A stretch of DNA of 64,000 nucleotides, from the NCBI RefSeq assembly GCF_964204645.1, contig NC_134026.1, forward strand, positions 21,098,650 through 21,162,649, given 5' to 3'. The notes beneath the pieces are model-generated. The model was not told the DNA's origin and did no database searches. It saw nothing but the letters and a program-made list of their open reading frames with translations. Shown piece by piece: positions 20,897 to 33,400 of the stretch. A program made the translations under genes and the position numbers. This DNA is from Tubulanus polymorphus (Eukaryota > Nemertea > Palaeonemertea > Tubulaniformes > Tubulanidae). Position 1 is the stretch's first letter. Every line of letters begins with the position of its first letter.

Positions 20897-23461
20897 TTTC
20901 CGAATATTACGATGCTCCAGTGAAACCGTTTCACCGATCAGGCGTATATGTATAAAACGCGATTTATTTGATTCCGGAAGCAGACACGAGATTAAATACG
21001 CAGCGCACTGTTGACTTTAAGATAAACGAATTGAATCTAAACACGACGTACATATCGTTTATGAAGACTGATGGGCTGTGTTTTATGAATTTTATCTTCT
21101 TTTTTCATCCTACGATAGTATATTCACAATCAATTAATTTACTATCATTGACGTTATTTGCTTGTTATTTTCGTCGGCTATTTAAGTTAGTCAGTCTGTT
21201 TCTACGCGGATAGGGAATATTATGCAAAGGCGGCCGGCACGCAATATGGAAGCGTGCCCATATAATTCGGTTACATTTTTCCTAATGGAATAAAAGCATG
21301 GCCAACTGCCAAACGATAAAACCGCGACGGAGATGACAGAACGGGGACTAAACCGAATTAATTGCTGAGCCACCGAATCCTTTGTGAGTCGATGTTTCAT
21401 TAGCACAGACAAGATATCATATGATGTTTTGTCTGGTTGCTCACTGAGGATTTTCTAATTAGCAACAGGCTCCGTACGGATCTTGAGGGATTTTGTGTCC
21501 GATCACGCGGGGATTTTAGAACGTTGATAATAGCATATGACTCGACCGGGTTTATGCAAATGGCAAATTACATCACGAACCGGGGTTTCATTCGTGAAAA
21601 AAGAGTCACTTTCAGTATAATAGCTCTCAATTCGAGCGAGGATATGAATGGCAAAATGTTTTAACGGTGAAATGTGAATGTTGGTTGACGTTAACGAGCC
21701 GATTGATACAAAATAGAAACACGCCTAGCTTTATGGCAGGATCCTAAAACGGTTTATGCATTTATAAAGCCACCGTCGTTTTAGAGAGCTAAGCTGTAAT
21801 CCAACCGAGGTCGATGTGGTGCCACAATCTGCCATTACCCCGCATACGGCTAAAATACTAACCGTTTCGTCGACCCGTTAATAACAGAGTTTCAACTTCT
21901 CCAGCTTGTCTCCGTCGGGTAAATCAAAGCCGAGTGACTTCCTGATTATTAGCGCCGATGATTCGGGCTAATGGACGGCCATACTTAGACGTCTGGTCCA
22001 ATGCATTGCTTGGGAAATTATGGACAGTAAATTCCATCAGTGTGTTCGTCGGCCAAAAATCACCGCAATCAAAACCAACGTTGGTATGTGATTGCTGACA
22101 TGATTGCACAACATATGGCCATAGGTTGTCCGGCAAATGAATGCTCATTGGAACGTGCGGGGTCCGATCTATTGGCTGTATTGGTGTAAAGGATGCAATA
22201 AACTGAAACCCACAGGCGGAAATTGTCGCCAGAAGGAATCATCTTCAAAAGCAAGGCCAAGCCCACCGTGGCATGAACCAATTCAAGAAGGCAATGTGTC
22301 TGAAGTACCTTCGAATGGAGAAAAGATGTTGCAGATTAAATGGGCCATTAAACGTAGCCAGATAAATATAAGTATAGATCAACAACCTAACCGATGAATT
22401 ATCTATTGAAATGTCCCGAAATTGCACATAAAGCATATTGTGTGATTCAGTGTGTTTAGGTGACCCTTTTTACAAGCATTTTGGTTCTTGGGCACCTTCA
22501 TTGACATTGTTACTTCTGTAACATATCTATATATTTATTCAATTATGTATCTATAAAAACTGAGTGTTTTATGTTATGATTTCGATGTGAATTAAGATTT
22601 TAAAAAAAGAAAAAAGCCAAATCATTAACACCTTGGTCGCAATGTCGATAAACACGGATACTGTGAATTTTTTCGAGAGTCCATTTTGAGCATTCATTAT
22701 AAACAAGTCAGACTCCCATCTTAATGCACTTCGGGTTACGGAAAGTATAAGTTAAATGCGTGTGTGGAAAAAGAATACCAACCAATGATTCGCAATGCTA
22801 TATATATATCATTTATCTAAGTAAATGTCGAATTTGCGTCATATCATTCGTTGTTGATATGTCAAAGGTAAAGAGAAAATAGGGATGGAATTCGCAATTT
22901 AATCCATAAAAAGGGATCCCTCACATTGACGCAGAAATGAATTTTAGGAAAAAAATCGTAAGAAACTAATGAAACCGGATTTAACGAGATAGAATCCTCC
23001 ATCAGTAATATAATGGTTTCTTTTCGCCGGAATCAAAGCCTAATAAAGGTTTGATTTCCACTGTGATCCCGTTCTTGCAACTACTGATCAAAAGAGTATT
23101 TAGCTGAAAATAGCTTTCTACAGCTGCCTTAATGAATATGCGTGCTGGTAAAGAAAAAAAAACATCACGATTCGGAACTAAAAGCCGCTGCATCGTCACT
23201 TACTCGATCGTTCGTGCGCGCGCTGTTCGGTTACGCAGGTCAATGCGAAACGTCAAGGTCGGGTAAGCGGGTTGGTCCGATACGTCAGTTATTTTCTACT
23301 TCGTTGTCCGGTAATGACTCTATACTCTCTCGTTGGTATTATTGAGGTGATGCGTTTCATGAATGTATACGTACATCAAGCAAACTAATGTCACTTCATT
23401 CTTTGACCATTAATGTCCCTTTTCATACGCCGCATTTGACCAATTTGGCATAGGAATGACC
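20897..23461. other. astacin 5' flank and intergenic DNA
   Basis: No consensus TATA box was found close to the astacin start. The rest is A/T-rich. The frame at 21924-22148 (minus) contains LPDNLWPYVV, which faintly recalls a copia-type integrase C-terminal region, but it is not long enough to claim. Confidence 0.4.
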
Positions 23462-25023
23462 TTATAAACGGGTGTTTAGCATGCAAACGCACGCCGTATG
23501 GAAGAACCGATGGTCTAACATCCGCTTATTAGGCATAGGAGACAATGTCTTTGAATAAGAAATGTGCACTCCCATATAAACACACCATAATTGAAGATGA
23601 ATCCATGTTCTTTTGCTAATACCCAAATGGCCGATGCACATACGGATGGTTACATCGAAAGTGGAATAACGAATGACGAATAAGACGATTATCGTATGAG
23701 TGATAAGCATCGCAGTTTTTATTTTAAGCCAGTTCACAAGAACGATCGTGTTTCGGCTGGTGGCTTTATTTACATGCGAAATAGCGCATTTAGTCGTATT
23801 TTTCTGTGGCCTCTGAATTCTACTACTGATGATCGTTGATGCTCTCAACCCACCAGACACGTAAATATTTTCCCAGCGTAGATTTCAGAATGTAAGTTTT
23901 CTTCAGCTTCATCAGTGCCTCGACATAGAAAATGCGAAGGGCATTGTCATAAAGAAGGTTGTTTAATCGCAGCAGCATCGGTTTGTTGGCCGCGGTGCAA
24001 GCTAGTAATTTACTGTTAACAACACTAGATATTTATGGCGAGATACGTGGCAATAAAAATCAACAACGCTTGCTACGACACAAGATTGCACACACACCAA
24101 ATTAGTCACTTGGAAACCAAGATAAGCAAAATCTCCGGCTGCCTACACTCGGGGTTCCAGATTGTCCTCATTCTGAGACGATTTCACTCGTACAAAAACC
24201 ACGACACGTAACGATATAACACTACGCGTTGTTTGGTAAATTATGTTTAGAAAGCCCTCGATATTTGTGGTTGTAATGTGATAGTTCCTGCAACTCGACA
24301 ACAATCGCTAGTAAAAACTGATTCATTTCTGTCCGTTCCTGAAGCACCGATTCCGTTGATGCTGACTGTCGACAGTGGCAATACCCCATAAACCGCATAT
24401 TCAACTCGGCTTTTGGTCCCACAATTACTGCTACGGATATACGTATTTTGCTGACGTACGTAGGTGAATGTAGATGCGTTGAAATCGAATTATCCGTAAC
24501 TTACTATTCAGAGCTTATTCGTCATCACGACACCATATCATCTTACTCGCTTTGTGAAAGGAAAACGACGCTTAGACATAGGCTGAATACCGAGACGAAC
24601 AGGAATGGACAAAAGTCACAAAAATGGTAAATGTCTTTTAGCAGTTGAGCCGTCTGAGAGCCAAACGCCTGTAACTCAATTACCAACCAAAATGAGTATG
24701 TAATATTTATTGAGGTAGCAGGACACATCCACTCAATATTAAGTCCTTAGCGGCCAATATTGATGTCGTTCTTATTTTGGGTTTAGCTAGACAAATTGAT
24801 TGCCTATTTCCACGCAGACTGCTTGTCTTAGTTATTGCGATCAGGGCACCATAAACTTCGCATATGAAAACGAATTCGATACGTATTTTCTCTCCTCTTG
24901 ATATAGATCTGGAAACATAATATACAGGAAGAGAATGAAGGGGTCGTTTTAAGGGAGCATTCCTTTATTACGTTCAGGTTGCAAATTAGCAATTGTGGCT
25001 CAAAGGAAATAACATTGTTACGT
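23462..25023. other. intergenic, with one GPCR-like degenerate frame
   Basis: The minus-strand frame 23860-23462 has two hydrophobic segments arranged like helices 6 and 7 of a class A receptor (see findings). Nothing else is recognised through 25023. Confidence 0.35.
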
Positions 25024-25345
25024 AAGTCTACCCAAGGGTTGATCTAGGATTCGTCGAAGGGGTGGATCTTGATATTGGGATGAGCACTTGAATTGAAACG
25101 GGCAGGTTTGGTTGGCAATGCGGGGGCTGCAAGCAGGGAAATTGGCGTAGGCTTCTGGCGGCACTACCACGGAAAATATACGACAAAAAGGAGCGTTTCT
25201 ATAGCCTTCATCATGACCCATTTATTGCTATTTGTCCTTATTTCTTTGCTTTCTTTTTTTCTTTGCAAAACTGTTTCCAGACTTTTTGGGAGGCATATCC
25301 AAATTTTGAAAGGGTTGACTAGTCCAACCGACCAACCCCCTTAAT
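25024..25345 (+). repeat. dispersed repeat B, copy 1 (related copy at 48410-48690)
   Basis: Both copies open with GGTYTGATCTRGGATTC-like sequence. They continue through a GGCAATGC block, then a T-rich TTTGTCCTTATTTCT/TTTGCCTTATCAGG region, and end with ACTTnTTGGGAGGC and a CAACC/CCACC-rich tail. They are diverged by many substitutions. The class is probably a decayed DNA element. Confidence 0.5.
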
Positions 25346-25842
25346 CCACCCTTGCTACCTGCCGATACCTAAAAATACAGGACATGAAAATATTGATAAG
25401 ATTCGAAAATAGCTTTAAGAACACGATTATTGCAAATCGCATTAACGCTGAACCAATGAATTAAGATATCATTATTTGATTAAGTTTTCATTCATATAAT
25501 CATATGAATGGAAACGCGCTAGCATGCGGTTTTAAAAAGACCCGTTATTCATTGGTTGAATATCTTTTAAAAAGTGTATATGTTTTCTTTTGTTTGTACG
25601 CTAGTGAATGCAGTGCACGAAACTTTTCCGTTTGCGCCTTCGCGTCTCGGATTTAATAAGTTTCCGCTGAATATTCGTATACGAAAAAGAAGCACGTACA
25701 TTCCTTAAATCCTGCGATACTCCGTTCAAACGACGCGCCATCCAGTTCGTTGACGTAGCCGATATATACGTACGTATATAGAAATGGCTCGAATGTAAAT
25801 TTGCTACGGAAGGGCGGCCATATGATCTTTTCCTGAGTCGTA
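25346..25842. other. intergenic, nothing recognised
   Basis: A/T-rich sequence with a partial TTCATTCATATAATCATATGAATG palindromic patch near 25487-25510. Confidence 0.4.
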
Positions 25843-26159
25843 ATTTCGACTTGATTAACTCGAAATTTTTACTTTTTAACACATGTGTGCACGCTATATT
25901 CGTAAAAATTCACACTATGACAAAACGAGATCAGTTTTATCGTTCTCTCTTCAAGCTAGGTATAAACATGGCTGAAATACGATACTACCTTAGCTGGTGC
26001 GATAACGTCGATCTTGGCCGAACAGTACGAAATTCAATTCGAGATTTCGAGTAACTAAATCGAAATTTTCAAGAGTCAAAATTTAAAAAATAAGTTTAAA
26101 AGTCAAAATTTCGATTTTGTTAAGTCGAGATTTTGAGTTAAAAAGTGGAAATTTCGAAA
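25843..26159. repeat. CGAAATTT-rich repeat with inverted ends
   Basis: CGAAATTTTTACTTTTTAAC at 25860-25879 recurs inverted at 26136-26156 with two mismatches. The interval between holds several degenerate AACTCGAAATTTCGAC-type units on both strands. Possibly a small MITE or minisatellite relic. Confidence 0.5.
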
Positions 26160-27190
26160 TGTAAACAGAGTCCACGGCCTCGTCCACGGCCACGCCTGAA
26201 CCTGAATCATGAAATAGTCGCTGTCTTCCTGTGTGCGTACTTTGCTGATGGACGCGTCCTGGGGACATCGTTTAGGAAAGTTATGAATTTGATTTTGAGA
26301 GATATTACTCGACAAAAAATCGACAAAACTTGTTATGAATGGTTATGAACGAATTATTATCGGGACAATTGGTAACTTAACGCACAATCAAATTTTGATG
26401 TCTCATTCATGATTTCCTCTAGACGACAAATGGATCTCGACGAAAAAAAACTTAGAATTAGAGAAGAAAATTTCCGATTTATTGTCAAGACATAAGGTCA
26501 GAATTTTTTTCAAAATCTAACGCAATAAATTTGCGTTGAGTTAATAGCTCAACATGAAATCGGGAAAAACATTTTATCAATCGTAAATCGTATTGAAACA
26601 TACGTAACGCGACATGAAATAAAAATTTTTGTTTGTCCTGAATTGATGTCCCTGTGGCGTTTTCGCTGCAATCATCATCGTAATCAATCTCTTAGCAGTC
26701 CTGATTCCACAACGTTACATAAACAGTATACATTTTCCCGTCCTGTGACGACATCAATATGCACGTTAGCGCTTCGATATAGCTCATTTGATTTCTCTCT
26801 ATCTATAGCCGCAGAGAAACGGGAAAATTCGTGGACACTTAATTGACTGTGACGTCGAGATAACCTCACTGCGCACCACGCGCGGCATCGCTAATATCGA
26901 TGCTAATTACAATATTGCTGATAATGGTTACTTATTGAACATGAGTTTTAGTTTAAGTTTAGTTTATTGTTCCACAAAAAAAAAAACATTTTGCACAGAA
27001 CAAGTATGTATACAAACATATTCATCAACGTATACAGTCATATCAAAAACAAATACAAATATGATATATGATAATACATATTTGATAGTAGGTGGCATAG
27101 GACATAGATTTTATAAGAGACAAATCACAAACTATTTTAGTTCATCTGTTATGATAGTTCATCTTCTGACGTGGTTTAGTTGTTTCACTT
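26160..27190. other. intergenic, nothing recognised
   Basis: Plain A/T-rich DNA. The open frame starting at 26935 is low in complexity (Ser/Thr/Tyr-rich) and resembles no family I know. Confidence 0.4.
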
Positions 27191-27435
27191 GTAACGCGTT
27201 TTATGTGTCTGCAGGCTCGTGTCTGGGAAAGTCAAATGGCGTTACTCAATTCAGTAGATTTTCTAGAAGGCATTTTGCATCATCATGACTTAAACAGGAG
27301 TGCTTGGAAGTTGCACCAAAAAGCAACTAATTTTCATAATTCTAGACCTCCTGACACCCTCATTTGTCGTAGATTATGCCTTTTTGTAAATTGTGCTATA
27401 TCCTCAATAGTGGTCGCTGGATCCGCCTTGTCTAC
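27191..27435 (+). repeat. dispersed element D, copy 1 (second copy at 30250-30455)
   Basis: Three aligned blocks are shared with the second copy: CAATTCAGTAGATTTTCTAGA/CAATGCAGTACATTTTCTAAA, TGGAAGTTGCACCAAAA, and GTCGTAGATTATGCC leading to a GGATCCGCC end. The end matches the hAT-like GGCGGATCC tip seen elsewhere. Confidence 0.65.
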
Positions 27436-28452
27436 ATTTCACGATATCAATCTTGTATCTATATATCGGCACTCCACTTGCCCCAGTAAGTAACTTTATT
27501 CGAGATTTCAAGTCTTAATGCTATACGTACCCATAGAGGGGGGCCTGTAACATATACACACATAAACAACCAACCTTTAAATCAGCGCTAGATTTAAATG
27601 CAAATTTACAATCTAAATTTCTCCGAGGGCCTTGTCGAAAATGAGCCCATTGAAATTATGTGTGTATGTGTCAGATACGGTTGTTTGATTTAACTATACG
27701 AAGACCTGATAACCGAACTGACAACAAATTTCCGTCGTCAGGCACGTGTGCGTCTTGAACGGGGCGAAAAAAAGTTCGATAATCACTATATTTGCGCAAC
27801 TATGGGAGTTTCTCGTGAGCCAGATCGTGTTTAGGATTTACCTACGGATTTCTGGCTGATTGATGAGTTTTCGGCGCTATTAATTTTCTCCGTTGAAGCT
27901 TACGTGAAATACAATAAGTCAGCCGCGAGTGCTAATCAAACATTTTGCGCGGTGATGAATGACAACGCTTCATTGTTTCAAACACATACACCGCTGAATA
28001 ATTGAGTTACCGGGTGTTTGGTAATGAGATTATTATACAAATTTGTTCATTCTGAATAATCGTTACTCACATCTCTGTGCCGCTTACTTTGTTTCAATTA
28101 ATCGCCGTTTTATCCGATATCTCCAATATAGAGAGGTAGGAGACACGACTGCCGATACTGCGGCGTCAACAGCGACCAGCTGACTTAATCGTTTTACCCG
28201 ACGATAAAATCCATTGAAAGTACACCGATATAGGGATCACATTAGCAGAGAATTATTACTTCTATAAGAAGTATTCGGCGTACGCGGACGATGCGAGTAA
28301 CGATAACAAAAGTGCTTTAATATATGAAATATGACGAAGAAGGCAAAATTGCTGGATCGATTGTGATATGCTTGAATCAAGGCGGGGCGACAAGCTGCTA
28401 GATGTTAGAACAGCCCCACACTCTGACGTGGAGAACAGGCATTAAGTTAAAA
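27436..28452. other. intergenic, nothing recognised
   Basis: A/T-rich sequence with TAATT/ATTA-rich stretches. No coding frame or repeat pair was identified. Confidence 0.4.
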
Positions 28453-28580
28453 CATACTGTCCATAATTTAAAAGATGAAAAAACGAATTTCGTTTATCAA
28501 GAATCAAAATCAAAATACACGACGTTTCGAACTCTCACTAGAGACAAAATTCGTTTTTAATCTTTTGAATTCTGTATATG
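28453..28580. mobile_element. 128-bp foldback/MITE with about 35-bp imperfect inverted ends
   Basis: The left arm (28453-28491, containing TTTAAAAGATGAAAAAACG) pairs with the right arm (28546-28580, containing CGTTTTTAATCTTTTGAA). The loop contains CGACGTTTCGAACTCTCACT. No open frame. A tail of TTGAATTGAATTG follows at 28800-28813, resembling the A/T tails of repeat H. Confidence 0.6.
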
Positions 28581-29944
28581 GTGGGTTTTAAACTTATTAA
28601 GCCGCTAAACTTTTGGTTAAGAGTTCAAAACAACGCTCAAACTATTTAACAACTCGGACTGTTCGTGGTTTGTGATTTGTCTATACGATCAAGTACTAAT
28701 TGCCACTTTGATTTCCTTTTGGCGTCAGTAATGCGCGCATTAACTGCGCATTAACCGTATTTTAACCATTATGTCTATTTCATATGGAGCAATAAACTAT
28801 ATTGAATTGAATTGTCGAGAGATTCATATTCCATCATCGACAAATGTGGAACTGGATCCTGGGGAGTATCTGTCGCAGCAGACTATGAGCAAAATGGGAA
28901 CACATGAAACATGAAATGCGATGCCCCGAAAAATAACGTATCCTGATGCTTTTTTACAGAATTCCTAGGTATTTCCTTATTTTTGTATCTCAGCTCAATA
29001 TTTCTGACGCAATTAGTTTCAGCACCGACTTGAAAAATAACCAAAGATTGTACTAATAACATTTTCAACTAATTCCTGTATTCCTTGACGTTGTAAACTC
29101 GTCTCCCTAAGAGTTGTGCGTTGTTGAAATTTTCGTAATCAACGGAGCCTCGGGAACTTAGAAAATGATCCCCGCGCTGCAGGCAACCGGGGAAATGTAT
29201 CAGGGAAAATTCGGTGAATTCAAGTCATTTGCGCGGCGAGAAATGTAATCAATTCGTTGCTGTGTCCGAGATGGGGGAATGTGCAGTTAAATTAAACTGA
29301 AATATCACGTACGTACACACAAGACAGGTCGTCTGGTGAATGGAACAAAATCGATGATTAATTAATGGATAAATCTTGTTAGTTATCAATCCACGTGTTT
29401 CAAGTATTCTTCTGGTCGAAACGATATACTGGGTCCAGAGCCGGGGAGAAACTGTGTACACGCTCGACTGATCATTAATGACATCGTCAAACAGATTGAA
29501 TCATACGTATATATATATATATACTTATGTTCGAAATATCTGAAGATTTGATATCAGATACTCGGCGACGACGTAAAATGTTCGATTAACGAGTCGAATG
29601 AGCATCGTCGAAGCAGCGATAACTGGTTTCTGATTGACTGTCCGTGGCCGTGTCGAACCATCGATCAAACTATCGCGGTGTAGTATCGAGACAAGCTCGA
29701 ACGCGCGCCCCGTCATTACCTCTCACTCTCGAAGTTCTATAATTCGATTAAGAGCAGCTATAGAGAGCTTGATCGTTTCAAATAAATGCCCGCGGGTCGG
29801 GACACTGGTCGTTCTCGACGATGACCGTCGTCGAAAGCGTTCGAAGCTTTGAATTTCCAGCGCAGCGCGTCCAGAATTCCACTATACCGCGCTCAAAATC
29901 GAATTTAATCACTTCCGCCCTTTGGATAGATATAATATATATAT
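28581..29944. other. intergenic, nothing recognised
   Basis: Contains an ATATAT run at 29505-29522 and otherwise plain A/T-rich sequence. No coding frame was supported. Confidence 0.4.
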
Positions 29945-30125
29945 ATTATCTTCTATAACTTCTAGAATGGCAATTACCACAACAAAAATTTTGGTATTTT
30001 TCTTCGAAGATATTCAGTCCGGAATTTTTGAGGACGGAATTTTCAAGGGCCTCAAGATTTGAGGGGATGTCCGGACCCCACGGACCCCACGGACATCCCC
30101 CTGGATCCTCCGTTGTACGATTGTT
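29945..30125. repeat. G/C-rich hairpin at the end of a decayed element
   Basis: GGGGATGTCCG (30063-30073) and CGGACATCCCC (30090-30100) form a perfect 11-bp stem around two ACCCCACGG copies. CTGGATCCTCCG follows, resembling the GGATCCGCC tips of the hAT-like elements. Confidence 0.5.
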
Positions 30126-30249
30126 AATGAAGATCCCCAATGGAATTCTCCATTTTCTACGAAAGCGAAGGATATAAACGTAGAAAAGGGCACATTATAA
30201 TTAAGACGAGGTAGATGATTTTCAACAAAAAGGCACACGATTCTTCAGG

Positions 30250-30455
30250 ATTTCATCTTTATTAGCCTGGAAACTATATCTCAATGCAGTACATTTTCTA
30301 AAAAGCACTTTGCATTTCGTTCATTGTTTGGAAAACTGCACCAAAATACCAAGTTAATCTTTGAAATTTTCTGGGAGAGGACACACAGACTTAGTTCGTC
30401 GAGGATTATGCCCTTTTTTTATAAGTTGTGCGACCCTCACCAGTGAATCCGCCCC
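30250..30455 (+). repeat. dispersed element D, copy 2
   Basis: Partner of 27191-27435 in the same orientation. It ends GAATCCGCCCCTG, a hAT-like tip. No flanking duplication was recognised. Confidence 0.65.
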
Positions 30456-33400
30456 TGAAAGCGAAGACCAAATATAAATCGTATTACGATGGCGGTTTTG
30501 GAGATTTACGCCGATGCGTCGCGGTGATCGTCTGGAGCCGTTTGTTTGCAGCCGCGATCGACTGCATACTACTACACTAAAGTTTTATAACTACGCCGAG
30601 CGATCTATCGACTGAACCAATCAACAATCTTCGTTCCCGGCGCACACACGTATCCGGATTATTCACGTGGCAGTTCATGCTGGGAATATCTGAATACTTT
30701 CTTCAGGTAGGCTTCATATTTATATATACATGTTTACACCTTCGGAGTTCGTTTCTGTTTTTGGCCACTAGAAAAAAGACCGAGAATACTTTCGACATTT
30801 TTTCCTCTCAACCCGAATTATTACTGACGAACACAACATCTTTCAAGTCGTCATGATCTAAAAATGTGTTTCCATCGTTGAATTCTTAGAACGTGTTCCT
30901 TTGCTAAGAAATGTCATTTCAGAAACCTCAGAAATGACAATAGACACCCATTTCAAATTGTACATTTTAAAAACATACTTTGACTGCCGTCAGACCGCTG
31001 TCGCATTTTTGTCTAATTTTTCTTTGTTGCAGAATCTTTCGAATATGGAAAACTTAAATACGGCAACCACCAAATATGAATGTTGCATATATGAATATAC
31101 TGTATTTATTGCTTCCAGAAGAGTATTTGGCGACCTTAAATGGATAGCATGAAGAAGTGCTTATTTATTCACTGTTTTCAATTCAGTCACTGTCCCGGTA
31201 CTTATTACACGATGATATGACCCAGTGGCCGTTTTATTGAAATATCTCAGGCGATATATCGATATTTTCGGCTGCAGGGGACAAATTTATTTATCGGCTG
31301 GGCATTTCGTCTGTCGTAGGCGATGATGAGCCGCGACTTCATCTAAATAAAACAGCTACATGCGACAACTGAGATAATATAAAATCAGATCGTTTAGTTT
31401 GTCTCATACCAGTAACAGCGATGATTACCTTCCCAGCGGGCAGATAAATGAAATTGTTTTTCTTTTTTTCGTTGGTCGTGCACGACGCCAGAGCGCATCG
31501 GAATTGGCTATTCATCCCAAACTTACGGATGTATTAGAGAAAAAAGCGTAAAGCGACAAGAGGTTAAGTTTATTTACTCCGATTGTCTACCTGGTCTTAT
31601 GTACCGAATACGTACGATCAGTTATATTCGTTTAGACTTCTAAAGTGATGATGCGTACGTGTTGGCCAAATCTTGTTCACAACGTTGAATAAATTACGCA
31701 TCTTATATGATATAGTTATTAAGAAGTCCGTTATGAGATTTCTGAGAAAAGAAACACGTCGGGCCATAAAAAATATTTTAGTAGTCTCCGCAACAACTCG
31801 TACATGAACCCGAGAATGCTCCCGAGGGATATGAGCCCCGCGCGCGCGCATACTTTATTTTCGCAATTAAGCACCGAACTATGTTCGGATTTTATTAAGC
31901 GGTCAGCGCGGTCTAAGTATCGTTTGTCTTCATTAATCAGTTTTATTAATATATGGTAGCAAGCAGGGTATATCAGAACAGATTGCGCGGATCTTATCGC
32001 AAATGGTTATATTGCGGCGTTGTGTTCCGAGTTAAAATGCGCTCCACACCTCCGTAGCTATATAGCCGCGATACTCCTTCCGCTTTAGAGTTCTAGTTAG
32101 ATAAGGCGGCACAATCAAGAAACACATGTCTATCCAATGGCTAATATATAATACGGCAAGCAGCAGTATTCAAATATTGCCCCCGACAAACCGCCGAAAT
32201 TACTCCCAACAAATAGATAACCACTGAATGACTATAACATATACAAACTAATGTATCTTAATTCGAGAAATTGGACGTCCAGTTCTCCATCATAATTAAT
32301 CACTAAGAGTGATGAGCTGCCGGTATATACACACGCCAACGAATATTGTTGAATTTACAAACATTATTTAACCTAACGTATACAATTCGGACGTCTGCAG
32401 AATCAATTTACCACACGTCTGCCAAGCTGTAAAATCGCCTTTTCCCATTAGGCTCTTCCTATTAAAGTTTATTATATCGCAAATTATCAGCGCTTTCGTT
32501 CCGTCTGTTCTGGAGATACGGCATGACATATTTCGCGCGCAAATTATACCAGCAGTTGAGAAAGAGATCGAATTAGTTCCCGTGGGAGTATATAGTTCAT
32601 CGAAGTAACAAAGAGAGAGACTAACCATCTTATAGAGAGCCTTTCAATCTAAACTGCTCCTTTTGTTGAATACCCTTTGATTTAGAATTTTTGTTGCCTC
32701 AGCTTTTTATACTTTGCCGATGTAATAAATAGTTCGTGTAATATGTCTATACGCCCCACTCAGGTCGCCTGTACGACGCGGGGACGGAAGAAGTAACCCC
32801 TTCACGAATCTTATGTTATAGCTCTGGTCATCTCGTATCATATCTAATTCACTTAATAAATGTTAATGAATATAAATAACCAATGAAATATCTGATCACA
32901 AATACCGAGATCAATTTGCCAAAATAAATAAATAAAAGTTTCGTAATGATTTTTCAGCCAGTCAAGATTTCGAGTATACTTTTATATTCTTGCGCGCTCT
33001 TTCCTACGTCTTTTCTCTTTTGACACTTTTTTCTTTTTTTTGAGTCTTAAACTTACTATTACTCCTAAGATAAACGGTCCAATAATATTCAGACCTAATC
33101 TATATTAAACGATATTGCACCTGAATGTGTTATAAATCATCACCATTAAGCCGCTGACCGGTTTTAGAAATCGTAAATTTTACGCCACTGAACGAGCCGA
33201 CCGCCATGATGCCATGATATCGAAATCATTCTTTTTTTCTGAAAACTACAAAAAAATTGGTTCCCGTACGTATTTTTTGATCGGTATTAAGGCCTTTTTT
33301 TAATTAGTTGAGTACGGATCCACCTCCAGAAATTCTGCAAAAATCTTCAAATTAAAAGAAATCGTGTTTTCATCGCAATTTTTCAATCAAGATCTTTTTT

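Noticed and set aside
21924-22397. Frames with LPDNLWPYVV, possibly a copia-type integrase remnant
   Set aside because: Only a short motif matches. Downstream residues do not follow the family pattern and no reverse transcriptase was seen.
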